Part shown: piece after piece, positions 17,196 to 27,088 of the stretch
Numbering within the stretch: the stretch's first letter is position 1
How the letters are laid out: every line of letters begins with the position of its first letter
NCBI RefSeq assembly: GCF_009912395.1
Contig: NZ_WNDO01000013.1
Span: 62,001-126,000 of the forward strand
From: Luteibacter sp.
Lineage (GTDB): Bacteria; Pseudomonadota; Gammaproteobacteria; Xanthomonadales; Rhodanobacteraceae
Length of the DNA stretch: 64,000 nucleotides
Direction: 5' to 3'
Made by a program: the position numbers and the translations under genes
The notes under the pieces: generated by a model
Told to the model about the DNA's origin: nothing
Database searches by the model: none
The model's input: the letters and a program-made list of their open reading frames with translations, nothing else

Positions 17196-17972
17196 ATGCA
17201 GGAACTCGAAGGCAAGATCGCCCTCGTCACGGGCGCGGCCAGCGGTATCGGTCGCGCCATCGCGCAAGCCTATGCGAAGGCGGGCGCCCGGGTCGTCATC
17301 GCCGACCTCGCCGCCGACAAGGCGGAAGAGGCCGCCATCGCCATCGGTGGAAACACCATCGGCATCGCCATGGACGTAACGGATGAGGCACAGGTCGAGG
17401 ATGGATTCGCCCGTACGCTTCGCGAGTTGGGTCCTGTCGACATCCTCGTCAGCAACGCGGGCGTGCAGATCGTGGCACCGCTGGTCGACTTCCGCTTCGA
17501 CGACTGGAAACGCATGCTCGCGATCCATCTCGACGGCGCCTTCCTCACCGCGCGTGCCGCCATGCGCCAGATGAAGGACGCCGGCCGCGGCGGCTCCATC
17601 CTGCTGATGGGTTCGGCGCATTCGCACGTCGCCTCGCGCCTCAAGGCACCTTACGTGACCGCGAAGCATGGATTGCTCGGCCTGGCGCGTACCATCGCGA
17701 AGGAAGGCGCCCCGGACGGCATACGCGCCAACGTGATGTGCCCGGGATTCGTCCGCACGCCGCTGGTAGAAAAACAAATTCCCGAGCAGGCGAAGACGCT
17801 GGGCATCAGTGAAGATGCCGTCGTCCGCGATGTCATGCTTCGCGACACCGTGGATGGCGAATTCACCACGCTGGAGGACATCGCCGACACCGCCATCTTC
17901 CTCGCCGGCTTCCGATCCAATGCGTTGACGGGACAGTCGATCGTCGTCACGCACGGTTGGTACATGCACTGA
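17196..17972 (+). CDS. 3-hydroxybutyrate dehydrogenase-like SDR
   Basis: This is a 258-residue classical short-chain dehydrogenase. It has an NAD-binding [10 protein letters not shown] motif (15-24), a central NAG (SNAGVQ), a catalytic Ser (SAHSHVAS) and an active-site Y-x-x-x-K in PYVTAKHG. The C-terminal [11 protein letters not shown] closely resembles the end of bacterial 3-hydroxybutyrate dehydrogenases, as does the [21 protein letters not shown] insertion. The expected reaction is D-3-hydroxybutyrate to acetoacetate with NAD+, as part of ketone body or PHB use. The substrate assignment rests on these motifs only. The gene has GACGGAG upstream and may share a transcript with bglX. Confidence 0.82.
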   Translation: MQELEGKIALVTGAASGIGRAIAQAYAKAGARVVIADLAADKAEEAAIAIGGNTIGIAMDVTDEAQVEDGFARTLRELGPVDILVSNAGVQIVAPLVDFRFDDWKRMLAIHLDGAFLTARAAMRQMKDAGRGGSILLMGSAHSHVASRLKAPYVTAKHGLLGLARTIAKEGAPDGIRANVMCPGFVRTPLVEKQIPEQAKTLGISEDAVVRDVMLRDTVDGEFTTLEDIADTAIFLAGFRSNALTGQSIVVTHGWYMH

Positions 17973-18142
17973 TCCGGGGTCGATCCCGGGCGGCGCCGCC
18001 CGACCATCCGCCCACACGAACATCCGGCCCGCACCGCATCCCACGGCGGCATGGGCCGATGGGGTCGCACGATACAGCGGCCTAGTCTCTCCGTCCCTGC
18101 CCTGGGCACGACGCCCCGGCATCGACGGAGGGAACCATTCCC

Positions 18143-19729
18143 ATGACGCTTCGCCTCTTACGCCACCTCGGTGCCTTCCTGCCGGTCGCCGGTGCGCTGC
18201 TGGTCACCTTCCCCGCCTCAGCCACCCCGTCTGGAGCCGCTCCCCTTACCTGGTCGCCATGCCCGATCGCGCTTGTCGACAACGGACACGCCATACCTGT
18301 TGAACGCCTGGAATGCGCGTGGACCACCACGGCGCTCGATCACGATACGGCCGCCGATACAGGCGAGATCACGCTAGGCGTGATCCGCCTGCGCGCCGGC
18401 GATGCGCAGCGCCGCGAAGGCGCGATCTTCATGAACTTCGGTGGACCGGGCGCGTCGCCCTACGACTACCTACCCTGGCTGGCTGAAAGCTGGGTGAGCG
18501 CCGACAGGAATGATCCCATCGACGGCCCCAAGAAAGAACTGACGGAACGGTTCGATCTGGTCGCCGTCGTACCACGCGGCCTGATCGGTGGCGACGTCAT
18601 GGAATGCATCCACACCGGCAGGCGCGGCATGTCGTTAGCGGAATCCAGCGACGACAATGCCTGGGCCCAGGCGATCTTCGAAGCGGACACCCAGTCACGG
18701 GCTTGCGACCACCCGCTGTATCCCTACATCGATACGATGCAGGTCGTCGAGGACATGGAGCATGTGCGCCGCGCCATGGGCGAACCGGTGCTCAACTTCT
18801 ACGGCGTGTCGTATGGCACCTGGGTAGGATCGCGGTATGCCGCGGCGCATCCTGGCACGGCCGGCCGTTTTCTGCTCGACTCGAGTGCTGCGTTCCATCT
18901 CTCGTTCCAGCAGGTCGACGAACTGACCACACTGGAAAACGAACGCAGCTTCCTCCGCGACGCCGTGAGCCCGGCCTTGGCATCGCCCGATCGCTATGGC
19001 CTCGGTGAAGATCGGGATGTCCTGCTCGCCCGCCTTCGTGCCATGCCCTCGCCCTGGCGATCGCGACTGCTACCCAACGTGAAAAATCCCGTGGAACTGG
19101 TCGCCGCCGTCGCTCTCGGTGAATGGCGGGCCGCCCATCCAGATGCACCACTCGGCGACGAGATCGCCTGGCTGGATACAGCGGATTTCGGCGTGTTGCC
19201 GACCGAGCGGCAGGCTGTGTTCGAGCAGGCCCATGCCCTTCTTCCTTCGGTCTACCGTGTCTCTGGCCGTGACGCTTCCGAATACTTCGGCCCCGACGGT
19301 ATCGCCGTCAATCGCGCCACCACCTGTAATGACACGAAATGGCCCGACATCGACAGCTGGCGATCGATGGTCGCATGGCGTTCGGCCAACCTCCTTACAT
19401 GGAATGGTGACGATGTCGCACTGGGCCTGCTTTGTGCTCGCTCATGGTCAATGTGGTCCGCGCCTCTCAAGCTTGAAAAAATGGCCCAAGCGCCCGCCTT
19501 CATGATGATCCACGCCGAATTCGACGACGCCACGCCGCTTGGCGGGGCCTCCCGGGCAGCGGATACGGTGCCCAACGCACACCTGGTGGTGGTACGTGGC
19601 ATGCGCAGTCACGGCGTGCTGGGTGAATCGCGCAGCGTTTGCGCCGAGCGCGATGGCCCCCGATTCCTCCTCACGGGAGAACTGCCCACGCTGAAGCACA
19701 GCGAATGCACCTACGTTCCCCGCACATGA
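18143..19729 (+). CDS. Exported alpha/beta hydrolase, TAP/S33-like, paralogue 1 (triad intact)
   Basis: The precursor has 528 residues with a Sec signal peptide (LRHLGAFLPVAGALLVTFPASA) and mature start near TWSPC. It shows the full set of family marks: an oxyanion GGPG in FMNFGGPGASP, nucleophile Ser223 in GVSYG, Asp in HAEFDDATP, and His in MRSHG. Conserved cysteines occur in W-x-P-C, MECIH, TCNDTKW and SVC. Family knowledge: Streptomyces-type tripeptidyl aminopeptidases and related proline-type hydrolases with a TAP C-terminal domain act in the periplasm or medium. The exact substrate is unknown. The start is supported by GGAGGGAACC about 8 nt upstream. It heads a tandem array of four related genes ending at a terminator (24751-24784). 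Confidence 0.85.
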   Translation: MTLRLLRHLGAFLPVAGALLVTFPASATPSGAAPLTWSPCPIALVDNGHAIPVERLECAWTTTALDHDTAADTGEITLGVIRLRAGDAQRREGAIFMNFGGPGASPYDYLPWLAESWVSADRNDPIDGPKKELTERFDLVAVVPRGLIGGDVMECIHTGRRGMSLAESSDDNAWAQAIFEADTQSRACDHPLYPYIDTMQVVEDMEHVRRAMGEPVLNFYGVSYGTWVGSRYAAAHPGTAGRFLLDSSAAFHLSFQQVDELTTLENERSFLRDAVSPALASPDRYGLGEDRDVLLARLRAMPSPWRSRLLPNVKNPVELVAAVALGEWRAAHPDAPLGDEIAWLDTADFGVLPTERQAVFEQAHALLPSVYRVSGRDASEYFGPDGIAVNRATTCNDTKWPDIDSWRSMVAWRSANLLTWNGDDVALGLLCARSWSMWSAPLKLEKMAQAPAFMMIHAEFDDATPLGGASRAADTVPNAHLVVVRGMRSHGVLGESRSVCAERDGPRFLLTGELPTLKHSECTYVPRT

Positions 19730-19749
19730 GGCAGCGAACGGACTACCGG

Positions 19750-21327
19750 ATGCATCGTATGTCGAACAGATCTTCCGCCACGGCCATCTTCGTTACAGGC
19801 CTGTGCCTGCTCGGGCCTTGTCATTCGACGACGGCACCACTGGCATGGGATCACTGCGCCTGGGAGACCTCTTCGGCATCGGAAGATAGCGCCGTGCAAT
19901 GCGCCAGGCTCTCGCTCCCTGCCGACCATGATGGGCTACAGGACCAGCGCATCGAGGTCGGCATCATGCGCATACCCGCTCTCAGTGGCGCATCTCGTGA
20001 GGGAACCCTCTTCTTCCACTTCGGTGGCCCGGGCCTGCATCCCAGGGATTTCCTGCCCGAACTGAGGCGACGATGGTCGAGCTACGATGCCGACGACGCG
20101 TTGCACGGGGGCAAACGCCTCCTGGCCTAACGCTACGACTTTGTCGCCGTCATACCGCGTGGCCTGGATGGAGGCACCACGGTCGCCTGCGCTCCCATCC
20201 AGGCAGTGGAGCCGGAACCGCTTGGCGTCAAGCTAGACGACGCCACGTGGACCGCGGCGCTCACCTATACACGTGCCCTCGTCGACGCTTGCAGGCAGCA
20301 CCCACTGGCCCGTTACATCGATACACGTCAGCATGCCGGCGACATGGAAGCCGTTCGCGTCGCGCTCGACGAACCCGTGATCGACTTCGTCGGTATTTCC
20401 TATGGAAGCTTCGTCGGGCTGAGCTATGCATCGATCTATCCGGGCCATCTGCGCAGAATCCTTCTGGATTCGTCCCTCGACGCCACCACCGAACTCGACC
20501 GAACGCTTCAGGCTTCCACTGCCGATCGCGAGCGCATCGTCGGCCGCTTGGCGATCGGCGAAGCGGTCCGCCATCCGGATCGCTGGCATCTCGGTAACAA
20601 TCGGCAGGCGCTCTTGGACCGCCTACGACGTATACCGGCATCATTACGCGTCAGCCTCATGCCTGGTATCGACAGCCCTGAATCACTGATCGCCGTGTTT
20701 GCCTTGGCCGATACGCTCGACGATACCCCGGGCATGCCGGCCAGTGATCTTCGTGCCACGCTGGCGAAGAAGAGGCTAAACGACGACGATGCGTTGGACT
20801 GGCGTATCCACGAACGCCTACAGCAAATGATCGACGCACTTCTCGAATCGCCCGCTCCCGTCTCCGATGCAGAGTCCCGGGCCGGGGATCAGATGCTTGC
20901 GGTGAACCTCATGACGCTCTGCAACGACCACCGCTGAGCTCGAACACCCACCGGCTGGCGACAGCATGCACAAAGGCAGTCGTCGACCTATGCGACGTGG
21001 GAAGGACACGATGTGGCCCAAGGTCTGGTCTGCGCTCAGTGGCCCCATGCCCAGCACAATGCAGTGCGGCCGGCGACACTCTCCGCGTTACCTCCCTTCC
21101 TGATGATCCATGCCGAGTACGATCCCAGCACACCGCTTCGTGGCGCCGTACGCCTGGCGGACGGTATCCCGCAGGCGCACCTGGTCATGGCACGAGGCCT
21201 AAGTCTTCATTACCTGCTCGACCGTACCCATACGCCATGCATTGAGAAGGCGGCGAGCCACTATCTCCTCACCGGGCGCACGCCTGAACTCAAACATACC
21301 TCCTGCGACGTCTCGCTTCGACACTGA
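19750..21327 (+). pseudogene. TAP/S33-like hydrolase paralogue 2, broken by two in-frame stop codons
   Basis: One reading frame runs from ATG 19750 to TGA 21325-21327 with no frameshift, but it is interrupted by TAA at 20128-20130 and TGA at 20935-20937. The TAA stands where paralogues have Glu before R-Y/F-D-x-V-A-V-x-P-R-G (GAA to TAA). The TGA stands at the Trp of the conserved C-N-D-x-x-W motif (TGG to TGA). Otherwise all family motifs survive: the signal peptide, FGGPG, GISYG, HAEYDPSTP, His in LSLHYLL and VCAQWP. It would code for about 525 residues. Two single-base changes in an otherwise preserved frame suggest recent inactivation. Readthrough or assembly error should be excluded. It lies 20 bp after paralogue 1. 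Confidence 0.85.
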
Positions 21328-21457
21328 CAACGACGGAACCTCCCTACACCAAACGAGGGCTTCACCTATACGGAGACGCCATTGCCCCGGATAACCTGAC
21401 GGGCAATCGAAGATCGGCAAACGGAAATACTTCCTGTCCCGTCCGAGGAATACCGCC

Positions 21458-23032
21458 GTGAAGCCATCTGCCCTTCTGCACTCGTCTGCTGCTCTGTTCC
21501 TTGCCACGTCAGCCGTGGCGAGTCCGGCGCAGTCCACATCGCCACGCATTGAATGGCTGCCTTGCCAATCCGAGCCATCGACCGCGTCGTCATCGCAGGA
21601 TGCCATCCGCGTGCAATGCGGACGGCTTCGCGTTCCCGTCGACCACGATCGACCGTTGGCCGATTCGATGTGGATACCGTTCTATCGCGTGCCTGCCGCC
21701 GCGCCTTCCTCTATCGAAGGCACGGTGCTCGTCCTTCCCCTGGACCTTACAGGCGACACGCGCAATGCATTGGTAGACGTCGCGCAACGCTGGCGGTCCC
21801 ACCCGGCTGACGATGTCGACTTCGGGGATCTTCGTCGAGCTACCGACCGTTACGACTTTGTCGCCTTGCAGCCGCGCGGCGTTGGCACCACGCAGCTTCC
21901 TTGTGAACCGACGGATGGCGATCTCGCGGCGAACGCACTCATCACGGGGGATGCCGAAGCCTGGCGAACATGGGAGCGAGACGTACGCATGTTCGTCGGC
22001 GCCTGCGGAGATAATGCCCGGCACGTCAGCACTCGCAATTACGTGGCTGATCTGGACGTCCTGCGTGAAGCGCTCAGCGCGCCGACGTGGCATATCTATG
22101 CACGAGGACACGGCGGCTGGGTGGCTTCGTGGTATGCCTCGCTGCACCCGACACGTACCGAACGCCTTCTCCTGGACAACAGCCTGGGGTTCGGCAGCGA
22201 CGCATGGCCCGCCCAATCCGCCGGTAGCAGTATGTATGCCGAATCGGTCCTATGGAATGGTCCTGTCCGCGACGTCGTCTCGCATCCGTCCCGTTTCCGG
22301 CTCGGTACGTCGCCGAACACCGTCATGAAGCGTCTTCGGGGCATGCCGGTCGCGCTGCGACATCGATGGTGGGACCGCCTGATCACGGGAGACGATATCG
22401 CGGCGGCGCTGGCCATCGCAGAGGCATGGCCCCCGACGGCACGTCCATCCCTCCCATCGATAAAGGCATATGTCGCGGCCTATCGCTTCCATCCCGATGC
22501 CTCCATCGATGAATCGCTGCACGTGACGGCCCTGCGATTGCTGAATGACATGGTGGATGGCGGCCCTTCTTCCTCGAAGAAGTACGCACTTGATGGCGCA
22601 ACGATGGCTACGGCATGCAATGACATCGCGTGGCATGAAACGGCGAGTGAACTCATGGAGAAGCATCGGTTCGAGCTCGGCGTGTTCGCCCTACCCAATC
22701 CGACACGATCAATCCACGGTATCGCCTGCCAGGCGTGGCCTTACGTGGCATCCGGCCGCCCTGGGCCTGGCCCGCTCCATCGGATATCACCCTTTCTCAT
22801 GGTCCACGCCGCCGTTCATTACGCAGCCCCCGTGGATACAGCGATCCGTGTGACAAGGACATTCGGTACGGCTCGCCTTGTCGTACAACAGAACGCCTCG
22901 TCCACCTTCGTCGTCGCCGACGATCGAGCACGATGCGCTTCGAGGATGGCAGGCCACTACCTGCTTACGGGAGACGTACCATCCGCATCCGTCACCCGCT
23001 GCAACGACGGGCCGGCCCGCTCGATACCCTGA
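21458..23032 (+). CDS. Exported TAP/S33-like hydrolase paralogue 3, catalytic triad lost
   Basis: The precursor has 524 residues with a signal peptide (ALLHSSAALFLATSAVASPA). It aligns along its length with the neighbours and keeps their cysteines: WLPC, VQCGRL, LPCEP, ACNDIAW, IACQAWP, ARCAS and TRC. The catalytic positions have changed. GxSYG reads A-R-G-H-G, with Gly217 for the nucleophile Ser; HxEYDxxTP reads HAAVHYAAP, with no Asp; and the His region reads QNASSTFVV. The GGPG oxyanion loop is also missing (VLPLDLTGD). It should therefore be a folded, exported, non-hydrolytic protein, perhaps binding peptides; this is inference. A 130-bp gap separates it from paralogue 2, and the base composition is like its neighbours. 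Confidence 0.8.
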   Translation: MKPSALLHSSAALFLATSAVASPAQSTSPRIEWLPCQSEPSTASSSQDAIRVQCGRLRVPVDHDRPLADSMWIPFYRVPAAAPSSIEGTVLVLPLDLTGDTRNALVDVAQRWRSHPADDVDFGDLRRATDRYDFVALQPRGVGTTQLPCEPTDGDLAANALITGDAEAWRTWERDVRMFVGACGDNARHVSTRNYVADLDVLREALSAPTWHIYARGHGGWVASWYASLHPTRTERLLLDNSLGFGSDAWPAQSAGSSMYAESVLWNGPVRDVVSHPSRFRLGTSPNTVMKRLRGMPVALRHRWWDRLITGDDIAAALAIAEAWPPTARPSLPSIKAYVAAYRFHPDASIDESLHVTALRLLNDMVDGGPSSSKKYALDGATMATACNDIAWHETASELMEKHRFELGVFALPNPTRSIHGIACQAWPYVASGRPGPGPLHRISPFLMVHAAVHYAAPVDTAIRVTRTFGTARLVVQQNASSTFVVADDRARCASRMAGHYLLTGDVPSASVTRCNDGPARSIP

Positions 23033-23156
23033 CCTATCCCCTTTGTCCGCTGGCCAGGAGCGTCAGCGGACATGACCCACGCGCCCCTTGTCGTCTTCCA
23101 CCCCTGACAAGGGCGACGCGACAATCCCACCCTCACCGACAAGGACGTAAACGATC

Positions 23157-24752
23157 ATGCATGGATTGCTGAAACACACGCTGGCCCTCGCCGTGGTAGC
23201 CACATACCACGGCGTCTGCGCCAGCGACGCACCGACCATTCGCTGGGAGTCGTGCGACGGCATCATTCCCATGGATGTCCAGGAGACATTCGGCGCCCAC
23301 CTCCAGTGCGGCCAGCTGACGACGATCAGGGATCACGGCGACTCCAGCAGCCCAGCCGTCGCGCGGGATGTGATCCGCATTCGCGCCACCCTCGGCCAGG
23401 ACACGCCCCCTCCGACGCTCTTCGTCGACTTCGGGCGCCAGCGCTTCGAGACGATGCCATCGACCGTACTCGAATGGCGAACGTCGAACGCGGATGATCC
23501 CGAAACCTCCGGGTTCAGGAAGCTTGTCGATCGCTTTGACATCGTCTTCCTGTCCCATCGCGGCGACACGAAGACATTCCGGCAGCGCTGCGGCAAGTTT
23601 GACTATGCATCTGCCGTTGCCGTGCTCGCCATGCCGCCGGAAAGCGCCGACCATGACACCATGTGGGACAGCGTGATCGGCAACGCCCGCGATATCGCGA
23701 CGCGCTGCGCGCCGGTCACCCAGGAGGTCGATACCTGGCAGCAGGTTCGCGACATGGACGACCTGCGCCGGGCACTGGGCGTCGAACGTCTGGATCTTTA
23801 CGGTCAGGACCTCGGCGCCCGTGTCCTCACCACGTATGCCGTCACCTTTCCGCAGCACGCGGGGCGCCTGTTGCTACAGGGTGCCATGGACTTCACCGAT
23901 GGGCTCGATGCCGTCTATACCGGTACACCCTATGGCCTCGAACTCGTCCTTTGGCGCAACGCCTTCGTTCCCGCCGCGAACGACGAAGGGCGCTGGAAGC
24001 TGGGTGGGGACCCTTCCGACGTACGCGAGCGCTTCATGGAGATTCCGTTCGAACTGCGCTACCTGTGGTCTGGCTTGATGCGCCGTCCCGAACATATCCG
24101 CACGGCCATCGATATCGCCCACCTCTATCTGATGGTGCCCGTCGATGTTCGCGGGCGTGAGCGACTGATTCATGATGTCGCCTCCCATCGCTTCGCCGAT
24201 GATCCGGCGGTCGACGCCCTGGTCCGCAAGGCATCGCGCCCCCTCGTCGAGCGCCTTCCGCGGGAAGGCGGTTCGATCCTGGATACATTCAAGGCATTTG
24301 ATGGTTCGTACATCGCACCCATCTGCAACGATGCCCGCTGGAAGACCGAGCCTGAAGTGGTTCGCGACTGGTTGACGAAGGAAGTCGCCCTGAGGGCGGC
24401 ATTTTCGAAACAGGCGGTCGAACAGATGCTCGTATGCTCGCAATGGCCCGCGGCGACGCACGAAGGCCCTTCGCTGGACGATCTTCGACGGATTCCCGCC
24501 TTCGTCGTCATGCATGACGAGGAGAATCCCTGGCAGCCGCTATGGAACATCCAGCAAGCCACCGACAAGCTACCCAATGCGACGCTCGTGGTACGCGAAT
24601 CGGCCGGTGCGGATATCTCGGATCATCGCTTTTCCTGCTACCGGCACCTGGGTACGCATTACCTTCTGACCGGCGAATTACCCGGCGCCAGGAAAAACTA
24701 CTGCTCGCCGGGCGATCCACAGCCTCGGACCGCCTCTCGTCACGAAAGATAA
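23157..24752 (+). CDS. Exported TAP/S33-like hydrolase paralogue 4, Asp at nucleophile position
   Basis: The precursor has 531 residues with a signal peptide (LLKHTLALAVVATYHGVCA). It shares the family cysteine pattern (WESC, LQCGQL, QRCGKF, ICNDARW, LVCSQWP, FSCYRH, NYC). The nucleophile elbow reads G-Q-D-L-G, so Asp218 replaces Ser. The GGPG loop is replaced by DFGRQRFET, the HGEYDxxTP Asp is Asn (HDEENPWQP), and the usual catalytic His block reads GADISDH. Asp nucleophiles occur in haloalkane dehalogenases and epoxide hydrolases of the same fold, but the other residues needed for those activities are not evident. Loss of hydrolase activity is therefore more likely. It is the last gene of the first array, followed at once by a bidirectional terminator shared with glnA. 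Confidence 0.8.
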   Translation: MHGLLKHTLALAVVATYHGVCASDAPTIRWESCDGIIPMDVQETFGAHLQCGQLTTIRDHGDSSSPAVARDVIRIRATLGQDTPPPTLFVDFGRQRFETMPSTVLEWRTSNADDPETSGFRKLVDRFDIVFLSHRGDTKTFRQRCGKFDYASAVAVLAMPPESADHDTMWDSVIGNARDIATRCAPVTQEVDTWQQVRDMDDLRRALGVERLDLYGQDLGARVLTTYAVTFPQHAGRLLLQGAMDFTDGLDAVYTGTPYGLELVLWRNAFVPAANDEGRWKLGGDPSDVRERFMEIPFELRYLWSGLMRRPEHIRTAIDIAHLYLMVPVDVRGRERLIHDVASHRFADDPAVDALVRKASRPLVERLPREGGSILDTFKAFDGSYIAPICNDARWKTEPEVVRDWLTKEVALRAAFSKQAVEQMLVCSQWPAATHEGPSLDDLRRIPAFVVMHDEENPWQPLWNIQQATDKLPNATLVVRESAGADISDHRFSCYRHLGTHYLLTGELPGARKNYCSPGDPQPRTASRHER

Positions 24753-24784
24753 AAAAAGCCCCCGGTTCACCACCGGGGGCTTTT
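24751..24784. terminator. Bidirectional Rho-independent terminator
   Basis: An A-run, the stem AGCCCCCGG/CCGGGGGCT with a short loop, and a T-run form a classic terminator readable on both strands. It serves hydrolase paralogue 4 (plus) and glnA (minus). Confidence 0.9.
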
Positions 24785-24806
24785 CATCGAACCTTTCCGC
24801 GAATCG

Positions 24807-26219
24807 TCAGATCGCGTAGTACATCTGGAACTCGAGCGGATGGGTGCTCGCGCGGTAGCGGGTCACTTCCTGCATCTTCAGCGCGATGTAGCCATCGATG
24901 AAGTCGTCGGTGAACACGCCACCGGCCTTGAGGAAGTCGCGGTCCTTGTCGAGGGCGGCAAGCGCCTCGTCGAGGCTGGCGCAGACCTGCGGGATGTTCT
25001 TCTCTTCTTCCGGCGGCAGGTCGTAGAGATCCTTGTCGGCCGGCGCACCCGGGTCGATCTTGTTCAGGATACCGTCCAGGCCGGCCATCATCAGCACGGT
25101 GAAGGTCAGATAGCCCGACTGCATCGGATCCGGGAAACGGATTTCGATACGACGGCCCTTCGGGCTGGACACGTACGGGATACGGCAGGAAGCCGAACGG
25201 TTGCGCGCCGAGTAGGCGAGCATCACCGGGGCTTCGTAGCCCGGCACCAGACGCTTGTAGCTGTTGGTGGTGGAGTTGGCGAAGGCGTTGATGGCCTTGG
25301 CGTGCTTGAAGATACCGCCGATGTACCACAGCGCGATCTGCGACAGGCCGCCGTAGAGGTCGCCCGCGAACAGGTTCTCGCCATTCTTCGACAGCGACTG
25401 GTGCACGTGCATGCCCGAGCCGTTGTCGCCGACGATGGGCTTGGGCATGAAGGTGACCGTCTTGCCCTGCTGGTGGGCGACATTCTTGATGACGTACTTC
25501 ATCGTCATCAGTTCGTCGGCCTTCTTCACCAGGGTGTTGAAGCGGGTGCCGATCTCGCACTGGCCGGCGTTGGCGACTTCATGGTGGTGCACTTCCACCA
25601 CCTGGCCCAGCGATTCCAGCACCTTGCACATGTCGGCGCGCAGGTCGCCCAGGCTGTCGACGGGGCTGACCGGGAAGTAGCCGCCCTTCACGCCCGGGCG
25701 GTGGCCGGTGTTGGTGCCGTCGTACTTGTAGCGCGACGACCAGGCGGCCTCTTCAGAGTTGATCTCGTAGAACACGCGGCCCATGTCGTTCTGCCAGCGG
25801 ATCGAGTCGAAGATGAAGAACTCGGGTTCCGGGCCGAAGAAGGCGGTGTCGGCGATGCCGGTGGACTTCAGGAAGGCTTCGCCGCGCTTGGCGATGGAGC
25901 GCGGATCGCGGCCGTAGGCCTGCATGGTGCTGGGCTCGAGCACGTCGCAATGCAGGATCAGCTGCTTGTGGGCGCTGAACGGATCGAGGTGGGCCGTTTC
26001 CGGGTCCGGCATCAGCACCATGTCGGATTCGTTGATGCCCTTCCAGCCGGCGATCGACGAGCCGTCGAACATCTTGCCGTCTTCGAAGGTCGATTCGTCG
26101 ATGGCATGGGCCGGGAAGGTCACATGGTGGTGCTTGCCGAGCATGTCGGCGAAGCGCAGGTCGACGAACTCGATGCTCTCGTCCTGGATCAGGTTCAGCA
26201 CTTTGGAAGCGGCGGACAT
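24807..26219 (-). CDS. glnA: Glutamine synthetase type I
   Basis: The protein has 470 residues from ATG 26219, preceded by GAGG 7 nt upstream; an in-frame ATG further up has no such site. Standard GSI-beta features are present: an N-terminal beta-grasp, the [11 protein letters not shown] latch, the FFGPEPEFF metal site, the [10 protein letters not shown] and [10 protein letters not shown] nucleotide-binding segments, the NRSASCRIP and [11 protein letters not shown] active-site loops, and [10 protein letters not shown] with the adenylylatable Tyr. It forms a cytoplasmic dodecamer making glutamine from glutamate, ammonia and ATP. Regulation is visible in the DNA: a -24/-12 sigma-54 promoter at 26255-26270 and an NtrC-type box at 26345-26361, so it should be induced under nitrogen limitation. 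It stands alone, without linked ntrBC. Confidence 0.97.
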   Translation of the reverse strand: MSAASKVLNLIQDESIEFVDLRFADMLGKHHHVTFPAHAIDESTFEDGKMFDGSSIAGWKGINESDMVLMPDPETAHLDPFSAHKQLILHCDVLEPSTMQAYGRDPRSIAKRGEAFLKSTGIADTAFFGPEPEFFIFDSIRWQNDMGRVFYEINSEEAAWSSRYKYDGTNTGHRPGVKGGYFPVSPVDSLGDLRADMCKVLESLGQVVEVHHHEVANAGQCEIGTRFNTLVKKADELMTMKYVIKNVAHQQGKTVTFMPKPIVGDNGSGMHVHQSLSKNGENLFAGDLYGGLSQIALWYIGGIFKHAKAINAFANSTTNSYKRLVPGYEAPVMLAYSARNRSASCRIPYVSSPKGRRIEIRFPDPMQSGYLTFTVLMMAGLDGILNKIDPGAPADKDLYDLPPEEEKNIPQVCASLDEALAALDKDRDFLKAGGVFTDDFIDGYIALKMQEVTRYRASTHPLEFQMYYAI

Positions 26220-26254
26220 ACAAACCTCGAATAGGTATGGGGCGGAATGCATTT

Positions 26255-26270
26255 AGCAATCGCTATGCCA
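26255..26270 (-). promoter_or_regulatory. Sigma-54 (-24/-12) promoter of glnA
   Basis: On the minus strand TGGCAT-N5-TTGCT has the required GG-N10-GC spacing and is close to the TGGCAC-N5-TTGCA consensus. The predicted transcript starts near 26244, giving a leader of about 25 nt with the GAGG site. Confidence 0.75.
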
Positions 26271-26344
26271 GCGGCGCCGCCTGCGACGGACCGGCCTGGA
26301 TCAAGCCTGGGCATCATAGAACGGAGATAAGACGCCTGCATGAT

Positions 26345-26361
26345 TGCACCAGTATGGTGCT
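26345..26361. promoter_or_regulatory. NtrC-type enhancer site upstream of glnA
   Basis: TGCACCA-GTA-TGGTGCT is an almost perfect 17-bp inverted repeat matching the NtrC consensus GCACC-N5-GGTGC. It lies about 100 bp upstream of the predicted glnA start. A further GCACCA half-site is at about 26376-26381. Confidence 0.7.
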
Positions 26362-26464
26362 AAATAATTGCTAGCGCACCATTTCGGAAAATCCCAGGTG
26401 TCCCAGGCCAGGGCCGGCCCGCAGGGAAAAGCCGCCTACGATCCGCCCCTGATCCAATGGACCA

Positions 26465-26481
26465 CCCCGGCGTTGCCGGGG
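26465..26481 (-). terminator. GC-rich hairpin after the lipoprotein gene
   Basis: CCCCGGC-GTT-GCCGGGG lies 17 bp past the stop of the minus-strand lipoprotein gene. Only short T content follows, so termination strength is uncertain. Confidence 0.45.
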
Positions 26482-26497
26482 CGGTTTCCGGTCGAAC

Positions 26498-27088
26498 TTA
26501 CTGCGAGGCGGCCGAGTCGCTGCCCGTCGATGGCGTCACGATCGCATGCGTCGGTGCGATACATGCGACGAACTCGGGATCCTTGAAGAGAAGTTCGATA
26601 TTGCTCTTCATCACTTCGTTGAGTATCGCGAAGCCAGCGCCCGGGGTGAACTTGCTGGTATGACGCGAATGCTTCTGTTGCTTGTGATAGCAGACGCTGC
26701 CGTCGGCGTTATCAAGGACGTAGGTCACGTTGAGCGTCCAGTCGATGCTGAAGCCCAGATCGTCGATCAGGAATTCGTCGATCGATCCATGGAGGAGTGG
26801 GTACGTTCCACCGGTATCGATGCCCACGAACCGCGACTCGACGAAAAGCGCGTTGTGGAAGTATTCGGCAATGGGTTTTTCGAAATAGACGTGGCCGGCT
26901 GCCGTATTGTGGATTTCATTGGGAGTCACCTTACCGTTCTTGGCAGGCATGTACTCGAAATCGCCGACCTTCTCGACGCCCTTCACCGTCATGGTCGAGG
27001 AAGGCGCGTAATTGAGCGCCAGCGGCGCCGCGCAACCACCCAGCACGACGCACAGGCCCGCGAGGGCCAGTCTTTGTAGATACTTCAT
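26498..27088 (-). CDS. Putative outer-membrane lipoprotein, uncharacterised
   Basis: This 196-residue protein has a lipoprotein signal peptide (LALAGLCVVLGGCAAP, lipobox LGGC with Cys about 19). I do not recognise a catalytic motif in the mature part. It contains a predicted mixed alpha/beta region with VGDFEYMPAKNG, GHVYFEKPIAEYF and FLIDDLGFSIDWTLNVTYVL, and C-terminal Cys residues at CYHK and CIAP. The overall look resembles small lipoproteins that form dynamin- or secretion-linked assemblies, but no firm family can be named. Neither flanking gene suggests a function: glnA lies downstream, and an exported phosphatase is divergent upstream. Confidence 0.75.
   Translation of the reverse strand: MKYLQRLALAGLCVVLGGCAAPLALNYAPSSTMTVKGVEKVGDFEYMPAKNGKVTPNEIHNTAAGHVYFEKPIAEYFHNALFVESRFVGIDTGGTYPLLHGSIDEFLIDDLGFSIDWTLNVTYVLDNADGSVCYHKQQKHSRHTSKFTPGAGFAILNEVMKSNIELLFKDPEFVACIAPTHAIVTPSTGSDSAASQ

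Noticed and set aside
24840-26234. 464-aa open frame opposite glnA
   Set aside because: It is an exact antisense shadow of glnA caused by strong GC at third positions; composition is Val/Ala/His/Gly repeats and no motif is seen.
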